Assembly (NCBI GenBank): GCA_902826815.1
Contig: CADEGF010000012.1
Coordinates: forward strand, 64,375-128,374
DNA: 64,000 nucleotides
From: an uncultured Mycobacteriaceae bacterium
Lineage (GTDB): Bacteria; Actinomycetota; Actinomycetes; Mycobacteriales; Mycobacteriaceae
Direction: 5' to 3'
A program made the position numbers and the translations under genes. Under the pieces are notes generated by a model. It made no database searches and had not been told where the DNA came from. It saw only the letters and a program-made list of their open reading frames with translations. Position 1 is the stretch's first letter. Each line of letters begins with the position of its first letter. Below are positions 1-9,634 of the stretch, piece after piece.

Positions 1-758
1 CGGAAGTGGCGCCGGGTGAGTGCGACGATCATGAACGACACCCCGTCGCTGCTGGTGAACTCCTGGCCGTACTGCCCGTAGATCGAGTTTCCGATCCGTT
101 CCCGCGTCGAGCCGTTCACCATCACCTCGGTGAGGAAGCTGAGATTGCCCGCTGTCGCGAGCGCGACGTTCTCCAGCGGGATGGAGATCCGCTGGCCGCC
201 TCCGGTGCTGTCGCGGTGGCGCAGCGCGGTGACGACCGACAGCGCCGCGTAGATGCCGCATGAGACATCCCACGCGGGCAGCACATGGTTGACCGGGCTT
301 GCGAGGTCGGGCGGCCCCGTCACCATCGGGAATCCGAGACCGGCGTTGACGGTGTAGTCCACGCCCGTACCGCCGTCGGCGCGGCCGGACACTTCGACAT
401 AGATCAGGTCGGGCCGCAGCCTCGTCAACGTGTCGTAGGAATGCCATTCGCGCCCGGCGACATTCGTGATCAACACCCCGGCGTCGACGATCAGCCGCTG
501 TACGAGATCCTGGCCGTCCGGCGAGCGGAAATCGGCGGCCACCGACCGCTTGCCCTTGTTCAGCCCGGCCCAGTAGATGCTCGCGCCTTCGTCGGTGACC
601 GGCCAGCGAAGGTAGTCGGCGGCACCGTCGATCGGATCGACGCGCACCACCTCAGCGCCGAGCTGAGCCAGCGTCATCCCGGCCAACGGCACCGCGACGA
701 AGCTCGAGATCTCGACGATCCGCACACCGGCCAAGGGTCGCGTCGGGTCACCACTCAC
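1..758 (-). CDS. CaiB/BaiF (class III) CoA-transferase family protein, partial (3' end off window)
   Basis: This minus-strand gene runs off the left edge, so only about the first 252 codons are visible. The GTG start at 758 is fixed by an in-frame TAG four codons upstream. The N-terminus is the Rossmann-type CaiB/BaiF opening (LAGVRIVEISSFVAVPLAG, residues 9-27), followed by the GAEVVRVDP strand and NKGKRSVAADF, both typical of class III CoA-transferases that move or isomerise acyl-CoA thioesters. An Asp in AWDVSCG (about residue 164) is the candidate catalytic aspartate. Overall wording resembles the mesaconyl/2-methylfumaryl-CoA subgroup, but the substrate cannot be assigned. It starts 23 bp after the E1 gene stop and is probably the last visible gene of that operon. 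Confidence 0.85.
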   Translation of the reverse strand, partial: MSGDPTRPLAGVRIVEISSFVAVPLAGMTLAQLGAEVVRVDPIDGAADYLRWPVTDEGASIYWAGLNKGKRSVAADFRSPDGQDLVQRLIVDAGVLITNVAGREWHSYDTLTRLRPDLIYVEVSGRADGGTGVDYTVNAGLGFPMVTGPPDLASPVNHVLPAWDVSCGIYAALSVVTALRHRDSTGGGQRISIPLENVALATAGNLSFLTEVMVNGSTRERIGNSIYGQYGQEFTSSDGVSFMIVALTRRHF

Positions 759-781
759 CGGCTCAAGCTATCAATCGCGCC

Positions 782-2956
<2,175 letters not shown>

Positions 2957-2968
2957 GGGTCTCCTGGT

Positions 2969-3886
2969 TCAGCGACTGATCGTGGGACGGGCCACCACGT
3001 TACGGATGAAAGCGACGATCTGTGCGGCCCCGGTCCGGTCCTGGTCCTGGTCGGGGTCGTAGATCGCGATGCTGCCCCCGATGCATGACGCCGACGTGGT
3101 GAACAGCGCCATCACCATGTCGGTGAGCTGATCCCAGGTCAGGCCACCTGGCTCGGCGGGGAAGTCGGGCAATCCCTGCGCAGGGAACTCGATCGGATCG
3201 AGCACGTCGAGGTCGATGTGCAGCCACCACCTGTCCACGCCCGCGGCCAGCTGTTCGATGGCGCGGCGTCCCGCCCCTGCGGGGTCGTCGGCGACCTCGG
3301 CGAGCGGTGCCACCCACACCCCGTTGTCGGCGAGCGTGCCGACATTGAACTGTCGCCGCCACGCGTCGTCACGCGGGCCGAGTACGACGATCCGGTCGCG
3401 TCGCAGCGCCGGAAGCCGAGAGCCGAGTTCGCCGCCGAGCGTTCGTCCCGTCAGCCCGAGCAGCAGCCCGAGCTCGGTGTTGGCGGCTTCGCCGTCCTCG
3501 GACACGTCGAGCGGCATGGTGTCCTCGTGCCCGTCGATGAACACAAGGCCGACCTCGCCGACGTGGTCGCGCAGCCCCGTGACGATGCCGAGCAGCGTGG
3601 AGCAGTCGCCGCCATAGACGATCGGTAACCTGCCCGACGTCACCGCCGACCCGACGCGCTCGTTGAGCGCACGCGTCATCGCCAGCAGCGCGCATTCGTT
3701 GATCAGGCTGGTCGGACCGCGCGACGGGTCACCGCCAGGCAGGTCGAGCTCACAGTGGCCCGCGACGTGGTGGTGTTCGAACGCGTCGAGCAGCCCGGCG
3801 TCGACAAGCGCGTTCGCCGCCCGCGCCTGGTTGCCCGGTCGCCCATAGCCGTCGAACGGAACGCCGATCAGCTCGATCTGTGCCAC
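2969..3886 (-). CDS. Arginase/ureohydrolase-fold protein with altered metal-ligand motif
   Basis: The 305-residue product has the ureohydrolase fold: YGGDCSTL at 91-98, IDGHEDT at 117-123 and HIDLDVLDP at 223-231. These match the three manganese-binding signatures of arginase and agmatinase (GGDHS, DAHxD, DxDxxDP). The first differs: the metal-ligand His is Cys95. Asp118, His120, Asp122, Asp225 and Asp227 are retained. Classical members release urea from arginine or other guanidino compounds; the Cys substitution makes metal content and substrate uncertain. It is the first gene of the operon with the fused E1 and CoA-transferase, with a GTG start and no strong ribosome site. Confidence 0.82.
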   Translation of the reverse strand: MAQIELIGVPFDGYGRPGNQARAANALVDAGLLDAFEHHHVAGHCELDLPGGDPSRGPTSLINECALLAMTRALNERVGSAVTSGRLPIVYGGDCSTLLGIVTGLRDHVGEVGLVFIDGHEDTMPLDVSEDGEAANTELGLLLGLTGRTLGGELGSRLPALRRDRIVVLGPRDDAWRRQFNVGTLADNGVWVAPLAEVADDPAGAGRRAIEQLAAGVDRWWLHIDLDVLDPIEFPAQGLPDFPAEPGGLTWDQLTDMVMALFTTSASCIGGSIAIYDPDQDQDRTGAAQIVAFIRNVVARPTISR

Positions 3887-3984
3887 ACCCAGAACATTAG
3901 GTCGAGCGAACCGTCGCGTCGTTGCGAATCACGGAGCGATTTCGGCGCGCTAATAAACGCTCAGCATCGATTACCGCGCCGGAA

Positions 3985-4758
3985 TCACACCAGCTCGATT
4001 GCTTCGGCAATGCTCGGCAGGATGCGGCTTGGCCGGAACGGATACCGGTCCACGTCGTCGCGGGTGGTCGACCCGGTCAGCACAAGGATCGTCTCCAGAC
4101 CCGCCTCGATGCCCGCGACGACATCGGTGTCCATCCGGTCGCCCACCATGTAGGTGTTCTCGGAATGCGCCTCGATGCGGTTGAGCGCGCTGCGGAACAT
4201 CATCGGGTTCGGCTTGCCGACGAAGTACGGGTCCCGGCCCGTCGCCTTGGTGATCATCGCCGCGACCGATCCCGTGGCGGGCGTCGGCCCTTCTGCCGAC
4301 GGTCCGGTGACGTCGGGGTTGGTCGCGATGAACCGTGCGCCGGCCAGGATGAGCCGGATCGCCTTGGTGATCGCCTCGAACGAGTAGGTGCGCGTCTCAC
4401 CGAGCACGACGAAGTCCGGCTCGACGTCGGTGAGCGTGTAGCCGACCTCATGCAGCGCGGTCGTCAGCCCCGCCTCGCCGATGACGTAGGCCGACCCGCC
4501 GGGCAACTGGTCGCCGAGAAAGGCCGCCGTCGCCAGCGCCGACGTCCAGATCGCCGATTCCGGTACCGACAGGCCCGACCGGGCCAACCGCGCCGAAAGG
4601 TCGCGCGGCGTGAAGATCGAGTTGTTGGTCAGGACGAGGAAGGGTCGCTTCTTTTCGACGAGGCGTTGCAGAAACTCGGCGGCCCCCGGTAAGGCACGCT
4701 CCTCGTGGACCAGGACACCGTCCATGTCTGTCAGCCAGCACTCAGGCTTGGATCGCAC
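3985..4758 (-). CDS. HAD-superfamily IIA (NagD-like) phosphatase
   Basis: A 257-residue protein starting at GTG 4758 (VRSKPECWLTDMDGVLV). Motif I DMDGVLVHE carries both catalytic aspartates, motif II is LVLTNNS, and GKPNPMMF plus MVGDRMDTD near the C-terminus supply the Lys and the acidic metal site. This layout is typical of the NagD/p-nitrophenylphosphatase subgroup, which hydrolyses small phosphate esters in the cytoplasm; the natural substrate is unknown. An upstream ATG at 4854 in the same frame would add 32 residues with no family character, so the GTG is preferred. It is divergent from the methyltransferase at 4885. Confidence 0.88.
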   Translation of the reverse strand: MRSKPECWLTDMDGVLVHEERALPGAAEFLQRLVEKKRPFLVLTNNSIFTPRDLSARLARSGLSVPESAIWTSALATAAFLGDQLPGGSAYVIGEAGLTTALHEVGYTLTDVEPDFVVLGETRTYSFEAITKAIRLILAGARFIATNPDVTGPSAEGPTPATGSVAAMITKATGRDPYFVGKPNPMMFRSALNRIEAHSENTYMVGDRMDTDVVAGIEAGLETILVLTGSTTRDDVDRYPFRPSRILPSIAEAIELV

Positions 4759-4794
4759 GCGCCCAGTCTCCCAATTCCGTCCGTTGGCATCTGG

Positions 4795-4838
4795 AGCTTC
4801 ACAACAAATCCCGGGAAGCTTCACAACAACTTTCGGGA
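4795..4838. repeat. Two 22-bp direct repeats in a divergent promoter region
   Basis: Two adjacent copies of a 22-bp unit (4795-4816 and 4817-4838) match at 19 of 22 positions; each begins AGCTTCACAACAA and ends CGGGA. They lie between the divergent HAD phosphatase and O-methyltransferase starts. A repeat of about two helical turns in a promoter suggests an operator bound side by side on one face, but no regulator is identified. Confidence 0.6.
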
Positions 4839-4884
4839 ATGGGTGCCCGGTCATGGTTCGCTGAAACCCACGTGGAGGTGCGAT

Positions 4885-5991
4885 ATGTCAGATGACAGGT
4901 CCACAGTCGATGTGCAGCGCGAACGTCGGATGATGCGCGCTTTTCAGAATCCGGTGGTGTCCGCGCTACTGCACAGGCTCGTCAATCCGCAGGATGTCAT
5001 CGAGGCCGGAATGGCGTTCTGGTCCTCGCGGCTGATCCTGACCGCCGTCGAGAGCGGTGTGTTCACCCTTCTGGCGCATGGGCCGCTGTCGGCGGGGGAA
5101 TTGATAGACCGGCTCGGATGGCACCCGCGGGCCGCGGCAACCGCACTGGACGCGCTGGTCGCCGCAGGGCTGCTGCGGCGCGACAAGGCGGGGCGATACG
5201 CCAACACCCTTCGGGCATCGACATTCCTCGACCGCGCGAAGTCGACCTATATCGGCGGCCTGATGGAGCTGTCGAGCACACGGCTCTACGAGCTGTGGTC
5301 GGGGCTGGACGACCTCTTGAAGACCGGTGTGCCAGCGGCGACGGAAGAGCGCGACGAGAATGAGTTCTTCGACGTTCTCTACCGCGATCCGGTCGCCCTG
5401 AAGACGTTCCTCTCGGGAATGACCGGTATCTCCACCGGCGAAGCCACCCTGCTGGCGGCCCGCTTCCCGTGGAAACGCTTCACGACATTCGCCGATCTCG
5501 GCTGCGCCCAGGGCGCACTGCCGGTGCGGGTGGCGCTCACCCATGGCCATCTTGACGGCACGGGCTTCGATCTCCCGGTCGTCGAGTCGATCTTCACCGA
5601 CTACGTGGAATCGTTCGGCCTCGACGACAGGCTCCGGTTCGCCGCGGGAGATTTCTTCAAAGACCCGCTGCCCAACGCCGACGTGCTCTCGTTCGGCCAC
5701 GTCTTCCACGGCCAGAGCAGCGACGGACGGCGGGATCTGGTGTGCAAGGCACGCGATGCGCTCCCCCGCGGGGGCGCGCTGATCGTCTACGACGCGATGA
5801 CCGGGCCGGGCCGGTCCAGGAACCGCTTTCACAGCCTGTTATCGAGCCTCAACATCATGCTTGAGACGCGTGACGGCTACGAATCGACTACGTCTGATTG
5901 CGCAGATATGTTGCGGGCAAACGGATTCGGCGATGTCAAGGTGCGGCATCTGATCGGGCCGACGTCGATGGTTTACGGCTTCAAGATCTGA
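4885..5991 (+). CDS. SAM-dependent O-methyltransferase (hydroxyneurosporene/CrtF-like)
   Basis: The 368-residue protein has an N-terminal winged-helix dimerisation region (about 30-120, with ELIDRLGWHPRAAATALDAL) and a Rossmann methyltransferase domain with the SAM-binding motif FADLGCAQGALP (about residues 200-211). The start at 4885 has GGAGGTG five bases upstream. The architecture is that of small-molecule O-methyltransferases acting on phenolic or polyketide hydroxyls in the cytoplasm; the substrate is not predictable. A second gene of the same architecture is at 62638. It is transcribed alone from the region containing the 22-bp direct repeats. Confidence 0.87.
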   Translation: MSDDRSTVDVQRERRMMRAFQNPVVSALLHRLVNPQDVIEAGMAFWSSRLILTAVESGVFTLLAHGPLSAGELIDRLGWHPRAAATALDALVAAGLLRRDKAGRYANTLRASTFLDRAKSTYIGGLMELSSTRLYELWSGLDDLLKTGVPAATEERDENEFFDVLYRDPVALKTFLSGMTGISTGEATLLAARFPWKRFTTFADLGCAQGALPVRVALTHGHLDGTGFDLPVVESIFTDYVESFGLDDRLRFAAGDFFKDPLPNADVLSFGHVFHGQSSDGRRDLVCKARDALPRGGALIVYDAMTGPGRSRNRFHSLLSSLNIMLETRDGYESTTSDCADMLRANGFGDVKVRHLIGPTSMVYGFKI

Positions 5992-6026
5992 CTTTCCTGA
6001 CTTTCCGCAGTGGGGTGGACATATTG

Positions 6027-6062
6027 CATACTCTTGGTATGTTATTACCTACCTAGAGTATG
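6027..6062. promoter_or_regulatory. AT-rich palindromic promoter/operator ahead of the SnoaL-DUF3237-TetR unit
   Basis: In this GC-rich genome a short AT-rich stretch contains CATACTCT (6027-6034) and its exact inverse AGAGTATG (6055-6062), with a nested CATAC/GTATG pair (6027-6031, 6037-6041) and a GGTA/TACC pair (6036-6039, 6046-6049). It ends 24 bp before the first gene of a unit that includes a TetR-family repressor gene. This is the expected place for that repressor's operator. Assignment to the regulator is inference. Confidence 0.6.
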
Positions 6063-6086
6063 TTTCTTACAGCGATCGGAGCCGCC

Positions 6087-6482
6087 ATGTCCCCCACCGC
6101 CGCTACGGCCATCGACCTCAGAGCGATTTCGGAGAGCTATTTCGCCGCATGGGCGCAGCGAGATCCGGACGCCATCGTCGCGCTTCACACCGATGACACC
6201 CGGTTCTGGACCCACACGGGCGGCGAACCGGTCGACGGCCGCGACGCCGTCCGCGCCACGTTCTCCCAGCTGTTCGAACTGTTCCCCGACTTCGCGTTCG
6301 AGACGTACCGGGTGTTCTACGGAGAAGACCACTGGGTGCTCGACTGGGCGCTGATATCCGGCAAGCGCCGTTTCGACTGCGTCGACATCGTCGTCGTCTC
6401 GCCCGACGGGCTGGTCGCCCGCAAGGACACGTTCATCGACACGGTCCAGCTGCAGGCTGCAATGGAGACGGTGACCCGATGA
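6087..6482 (+). CDS. SnoaL-like / nuclear transport factor 2-fold protein
   Basis: A 131-residue single-domain protein beginning MSPTAATAIDL. The segment SYFAAWAQRDPDAIVALHTDDTRFW and the pattern GGEPVDGRDAVRATF are typical of the cone-shaped SnoaL/NTF2 fold, used by polyketide cyclases, isomerases and small hydrolases. ATG 6087 with GGAG ten bases upstream is preferred over ATG 6060, which lies inside the palindrome. It overlaps the next gene by four bases (ATGA), so the two are translationally coupled. The specific reaction is unknown; the TetR-linked context suggests inducible metabolism of a small hydrophobic compound. Confidence 0.8.
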   Translation: MSPTAATAIDLRAISESYFAAWAQRDPDAIVALHTDDTRFWTHTGGEPVDGRDAVRATFSQLFELFPDFAFETYRVFYGEDHWVLDWALISGKRRFDCVDIVVVSPDGLVARKDTFIDTVQLQAAMETVTR

Positions 6483-6982
6483 CGACCGTCGAGGCGGGCC
6501 ATGCCCCCACAGAACAGCTGCCGCACTTCGACCGGTTGCCCGCCGAGCACCTTTTCGACATGCAGGTCGAACTTCAACCGCCGCAACTCATTTCCACGAC
6601 GCTGGGCACCAGGCTGACGTTCATCGTCAACGGCGGCGTAATCGACGGACCACGGCTGCAAGGCGCGGTTCTGCCCGGCGGCGGCGACTGGCTGCTGGTC
6701 GGCAGCGACCAGATCGGCCGAGTCGACGTCCGCGTCACGCTGCGCACCCACGACGGTGCGCTCATCCACTACGAGACACGCGGCGTCATCAAGATTCCCG
6801 CCGACGGCCTGGATCGGCTCGCGGCAGGCGACACGTTGTCGTTCGACGAGACCTACGTCCGTACGACTCCGAAATTCGAGACGGCCGACGAGCGCTACAC
6901 GTGGCTCAACGAGGTCGTGGCCATCGGCTATGGCGTCCTGCCGCCGAATGGCGTGGACTACCGCGTCTATCGGATTTTGTAG
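6479..6982 (+). CDS. DUF3237 family protein
   Basis: The 167-residue protein carries the DUF3237 pattern: FDMQVELQPPQLI, GTRLTFIVNGGVIDGPRLQGAVLPGGGDW, then a DVRVTLRTHDGALIHYETRGV core and a C-terminal LNEVVAIGYGVL. Members form a small beta-barrel and occur in catabolic and detoxification clusters, but no activity is established that I can cite. It overlaps the SnoaL-like gene by four bases and is followed after 50 bp by a TetR gene. No signal peptide or membrane segment is visible, so it is probably cytoplasmic. Confidence 0.85.
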   Translation: MTTVEAGHAPTEQLPHFDRLPAEHLFDMQVELQPPQLISTTLGTRLTFIVNGGVIDGPRLQGAVLPGGGDWLLVGSDQIGRVDVRVTLRTHDGALIHYETRGVIKIPADGLDRLAAGDTLSFDETYVRTTPKFETADERYTWLNEVVAIGYGVLPPNGVDYRVYRIL

Positions 6983-7032
6983 CGGCGACGCGGCGGGGCA
7001 GTTCGTTGCTGGGCAGCCGTTATCGTGGGTTC

Positions 7033-7635
7033 GTGCCGGCCAAGCAGGCGAGACGGACCCAGGCGGAACGCACCGAGTCGACGGTCACCGCTCTCGTCGA
7101 CGCCGCGCGCGAACTCTTCGCGCAGGACGGCTACGCCGCAACCTCTCTCGACGCGGTGGCCGCCAAGGCCCGCGTCACCAAAGGCGCCGTCTATCACCAC
7201 TTCCAGGGAAAGCAGCAGCTCTTCGAGGTGGTCTTCGCGCGTGAAGTCGACCGGCTGTGCACGGTGATGCCAGCCGTGTACGCGTCCAAGCGCGATCCAT
7301 GGGATGCGTTCGACGCCTGCTGTCGGGCATTTCTGGAGGAGTGCCTTGAGCCGGGGCTGCAGCGCATCATGCTCCTCGACGCGCTTGCGGCCATCGGGTG
7401 GGAGGGCGTGCGGCGCATGGAGGCTCCGATGATGGAACTGATGGAGATCGCCATCGCCACAGCGGTCGATGCAGGCCGGATAGCGCCGCGACCCGCCGCC
7501 CCCCTTGCCGTCTTTCTGTACGGCGCCCTCTGCGAGACGTCGATGACCGTCGCGCGCGCCGACGACAAGAAGGCGGCGCACCGCAGTGCGCTCGCCGAAT
7601 TGAGCCACGTGCTCAACGGTCTGCGACTCGACTGA
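7033..7635 (+). CDS. TetR/AcrR-family transcriptional regulator
   Basis: A 200-residue protein starting at GTG 7033. Residues about 10-60 form the TetR helix-turn-helix: ALVDAARELFAQDGYAATSL, then VAAKARVTKGAVYHHFQGKQ, the recognition-helix region. The remainder is an all-helical ligand-binding domain with a C-terminal TetR-type pattern. Family members repress neighbouring operons until a small ligand binds. It sits 50 bp after the DUF3237 gene on the same strand; the palindromic region at 6027-6062 upstream of that unit is the best candidate operator. The ligand is unknown. Confidence 0.92.
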   Translation: MPAKQARRTQAERTESTVTALVDAARELFAQDGYAATSLDAVAAKARVTKGAVYHHFQGKQQLFEVVFAREVDRLCTVMPAVYASKRDPWDAFDACCRAFLEECLEPGLQRIMLLDALAAIGWEGVRRMEAPMMELMEIAIATAVDAGRIAPRPAAPLAVFLYGALCETSMTVARADDKKAAHRSALAELSHVLNGLRLD

Positions 7636-7730
7636 TCGCTGAAACTGTCCGAACGTAACTGAACTCACCTTGCGCGGCGCGGTTGCGAATTAGGGTGAGG
7701 CATCTCCAGACGAGCAGCGAGGTGCACAAC

Positions 7731-9608
7731 ATGAGTGACCGACCGGTTCGATCAAGGCGGGCGACCAAGACCGCGGCCAAGAAAGCGGCGAAGAAGACGG
7801 CGAAGACGGCCGCCCCCGCCAAACGCGCGACGCGTCCCACCAAGACCGCCGCGAAGAAAACCCCCGCCAAGCGGGCCGCACCGGCCAAGCGAGCGACCAA
7901 GACCGCCGCGAAGAAGGTGGCGAAGACGGCCGCTCCGGCCAAACGCGCGACGCGTCCTACCAAAGCCCCTACCACGGCCCCCGCTGCGAAGGCGGACGCA
8001 CCGGCCAAGCGCCCCATCAGAAAAGCCGTCGGCCTGAAATCAGGAGCCACCACACCCGTCGCGACAACGTCTACGTCGTCCAAGCCGACCGAGGTCAGTG
8101 TCGGCACGGACGCCGCCTTCGCATCGGGTTCCGGGCAGTCGCGACGCAAGTTGAAGAACGTCTCGGAGGTGCGCCACTTCTTCAGGACCAACGATGTACC
8201 GATCCTGTTCTTCGGCGCTACCCCGTTCAATCTGCTCGGCCTTGATCGCTGGGTCCGCAACTTCACCTACATCACCTATTACGACGCGTGGGATGGCGCC
8301 CATCCACGGGTGTTCACGCCGGCCGACAAGCCGTATCAGGAGTTCGAGAGCGGCGAGGAGATCAACAACTGGCTGCTCACCAACCACGAGGTGCGGGCGC
8401 ACATCGACTCGGTGACACCGCGCGGCATCCGGCCCAAGGTCGCGATGGTCTTCTTCGACAGCGAAACCGAGGAGATCTGCAAGGAACTCGGCTACGACCT
8501 GATCCTTCCCGCCGCAAGCCTGCGCACACATCTGGATTCCAAGATCGTCACGACGCAGCTCGGGAATGAGGCGGGCGCACCGAGCGTGCCGAACGTGCTG
8601 ACCCGCGTCGACGACTGGGCCGGGCTTCAGAAGGCGGCCGAAAAGGCCGGTCTCGGTGACGAACTCGTCGTCCAGACGCCCTACGGCGACTCCGGCAAGA
8701 CCACCTTCTTCATCTCGTCGGAGGCCGACTGGAAGAGGCACAGCAAGGACATCGTCGGCGAAGAGATCAAGGTGATGCGCCGCATCAACAATCGCCCGGT
8801 CGCGGTGGAGGCGGTGCTCACCCGGTGCGGCACCGTCGTCGGACCCTTCATGTCGGAGCTGATCGGTTACAAGCGGCTCACCCCGTCGCGCGGCGGCTGG
8901 TGCGGCAACGAGATGTTCCCCGAGGTGCTGACAGGCGAAAGCAGACACACCGCAACGCAGTTGGTGCGGCGGCTCGGCGATCGGCTGGCCAAGGAGGGCT
9001 ACCGGGGGTTCTTCGAGGTGGATGTGCTCGTGGACACCGACACCGGTGAGATCTACCTCGGTGAGCTCAACCCGCGCATCAGCGGCGCGTCCTCGATCAC
9101 CAACGTCACTGCGGGCGCCTACGCCGATGTGCCGCTGTTCCTGTTCCACATCCTCGAGTACATGAACGTCGACTTCGAGCTGGACATCGACGAGATCAAC
9201 GAGCGGTGGGAGGAGCTGGCGTCGGGCGATCTGTGGAGCCAGATGGTGATGAAGGAGACCGACGACATCGTCCAACGGCTGACGGCGACGCCGCAGACCG
9301 GCCAGTACTCACTCGACAGAAGCGGCGCGCTGGTGTTCCGTCGGCCCGCGCTGGACTGGCACCAGCTGCAGAACGAGGCCGAGGCGTTCTTCATGAGGAT
9401 CTACGCCCCCGGCGACTACCGCTGGAAGGGCGCCGACCTCGGGGTGCTCGTCACGAAGGGCCGGCTGCAGATCGACTCGGCCGCGGGCAAGTCGTCATTG
9501 ACCATTCGCGCCCGCCATCTCATCGACTCGATCCGCGCCGAATACGCAGGTACGCCGATCGCGAAGCCCGCCACGCCGATCACGAACGCGGGCGTGAAGT
9601 CGGGCTGA
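7731..9608 (+). CDS. ATP-grasp enzyme with N-terminal histone H1/HU-like lysine-alanine-proline tail
   Basis: A 625-residue protein of two unlike parts. Residues 1 to about 105 are a low-complexity basic tail of AAKK, PAKR and RPTK units, like the tails of mycobacterial HupB or histone H1. After a Ser/Thr linker (to about 140) comes an ATP-grasp ligase-like region: KIVTTQLGNEAGAPSVPN, TPYGDSGKTTFF (nucleotide loop), and GELNPRISGASS, with the Mg-binding Glu and Asn. ATP-grasp enzymes join a carboxylate to an amine, thiol or other nucleophile through an acyl phosphate; the acceptor here is unknown. The start at 7731 has GAGGTG seven bases upstream. The tail may bind nucleic acid or polyphosphate; this is inference. 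Confidence 0.83.
   Translation: MSDRPVRSRRATKTAAKKAAKKTAKTAAPAKRATRPTKTAAKKTPAKRAAPAKRATKTAAKKVAKTAAPAKRATRPTKAPTTAPAAKADAPAKRPIRKAVGLKSGATTPVATTSTSSKPTEVSVGTDAAFASGSGQSRRKLKNVSEVRHFFRTNDVPILFFGATPFNLLGLDRWVRNFTYITYYDAWDGAHPRVFTPADKPYQEFESGEEINNWLLTNHEVRAHIDSVTPRGIRPKVAMVFFDSETEEICKELGYDLILPAASLRTHLDSKIVTTQLGNEAGAPSVPNVLTRVDDWAGLQKAAEKAGLGDELVVQTPYGDSGKTTFFISSEADWKRHSKDIVGEEIKVMRRINNRPVAVEAVLTRCGTVVGPFMSELIGYKRLTPSRGGWCGNEMFPEVLTGESRHTATQLVRRLGDRLAKEGYRGFFEVDVLVDTDTGEIYLGELNPRISGASSITNVTAGAYADVPLFLFHILEYMNVDFELDIDEINERWEELASGDLWSQMVMKETDDIVQRLTATPQTGQYSLDRSGALVFRRPALDWHQLQNEAEAFFMRIYAPGDYRWKGADLGVLVTKGRLQIDSAAGKSSLTIRARHLIDSIRAEYAGTPIAKPATPITNAGVKSG
7761..7963 (+). repeat. Internal coding repeats in the basic tail of the ATP-grasp gene
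   Basis: Within the tail-coding region, 7801-7843 and 7921-7963 are near-identical (three mismatches in 43 bases) exactly 120 bp apart. A second pair begins GCGACCAAGACCGC at 7761 and 7893. Such in-frame repeats are likely to expand and contract, so tail length may vary between strains. They are coding and are not a CRISPR array. Confidence 0.75.
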
Positions 9609-9634
9609 ACCAGGCGGCCACTAAAGTCATCGCC

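Noticed and set aside
4759-4854. N-terminal extension of the HAD phosphatase
   Set aside because: The added 32 residues have no HAD character and cover the promoter repeats.
6060-6086. Earlier ATG for the SnoaL-like gene
   Set aside because: It lies inside the palindromic promoter and has no ribosome site; ATG 6087 fits better.
7761-7963. Repeats resembling an array
   Set aside because: They are coding, in frame, without uniform spacers; not CRISPR.
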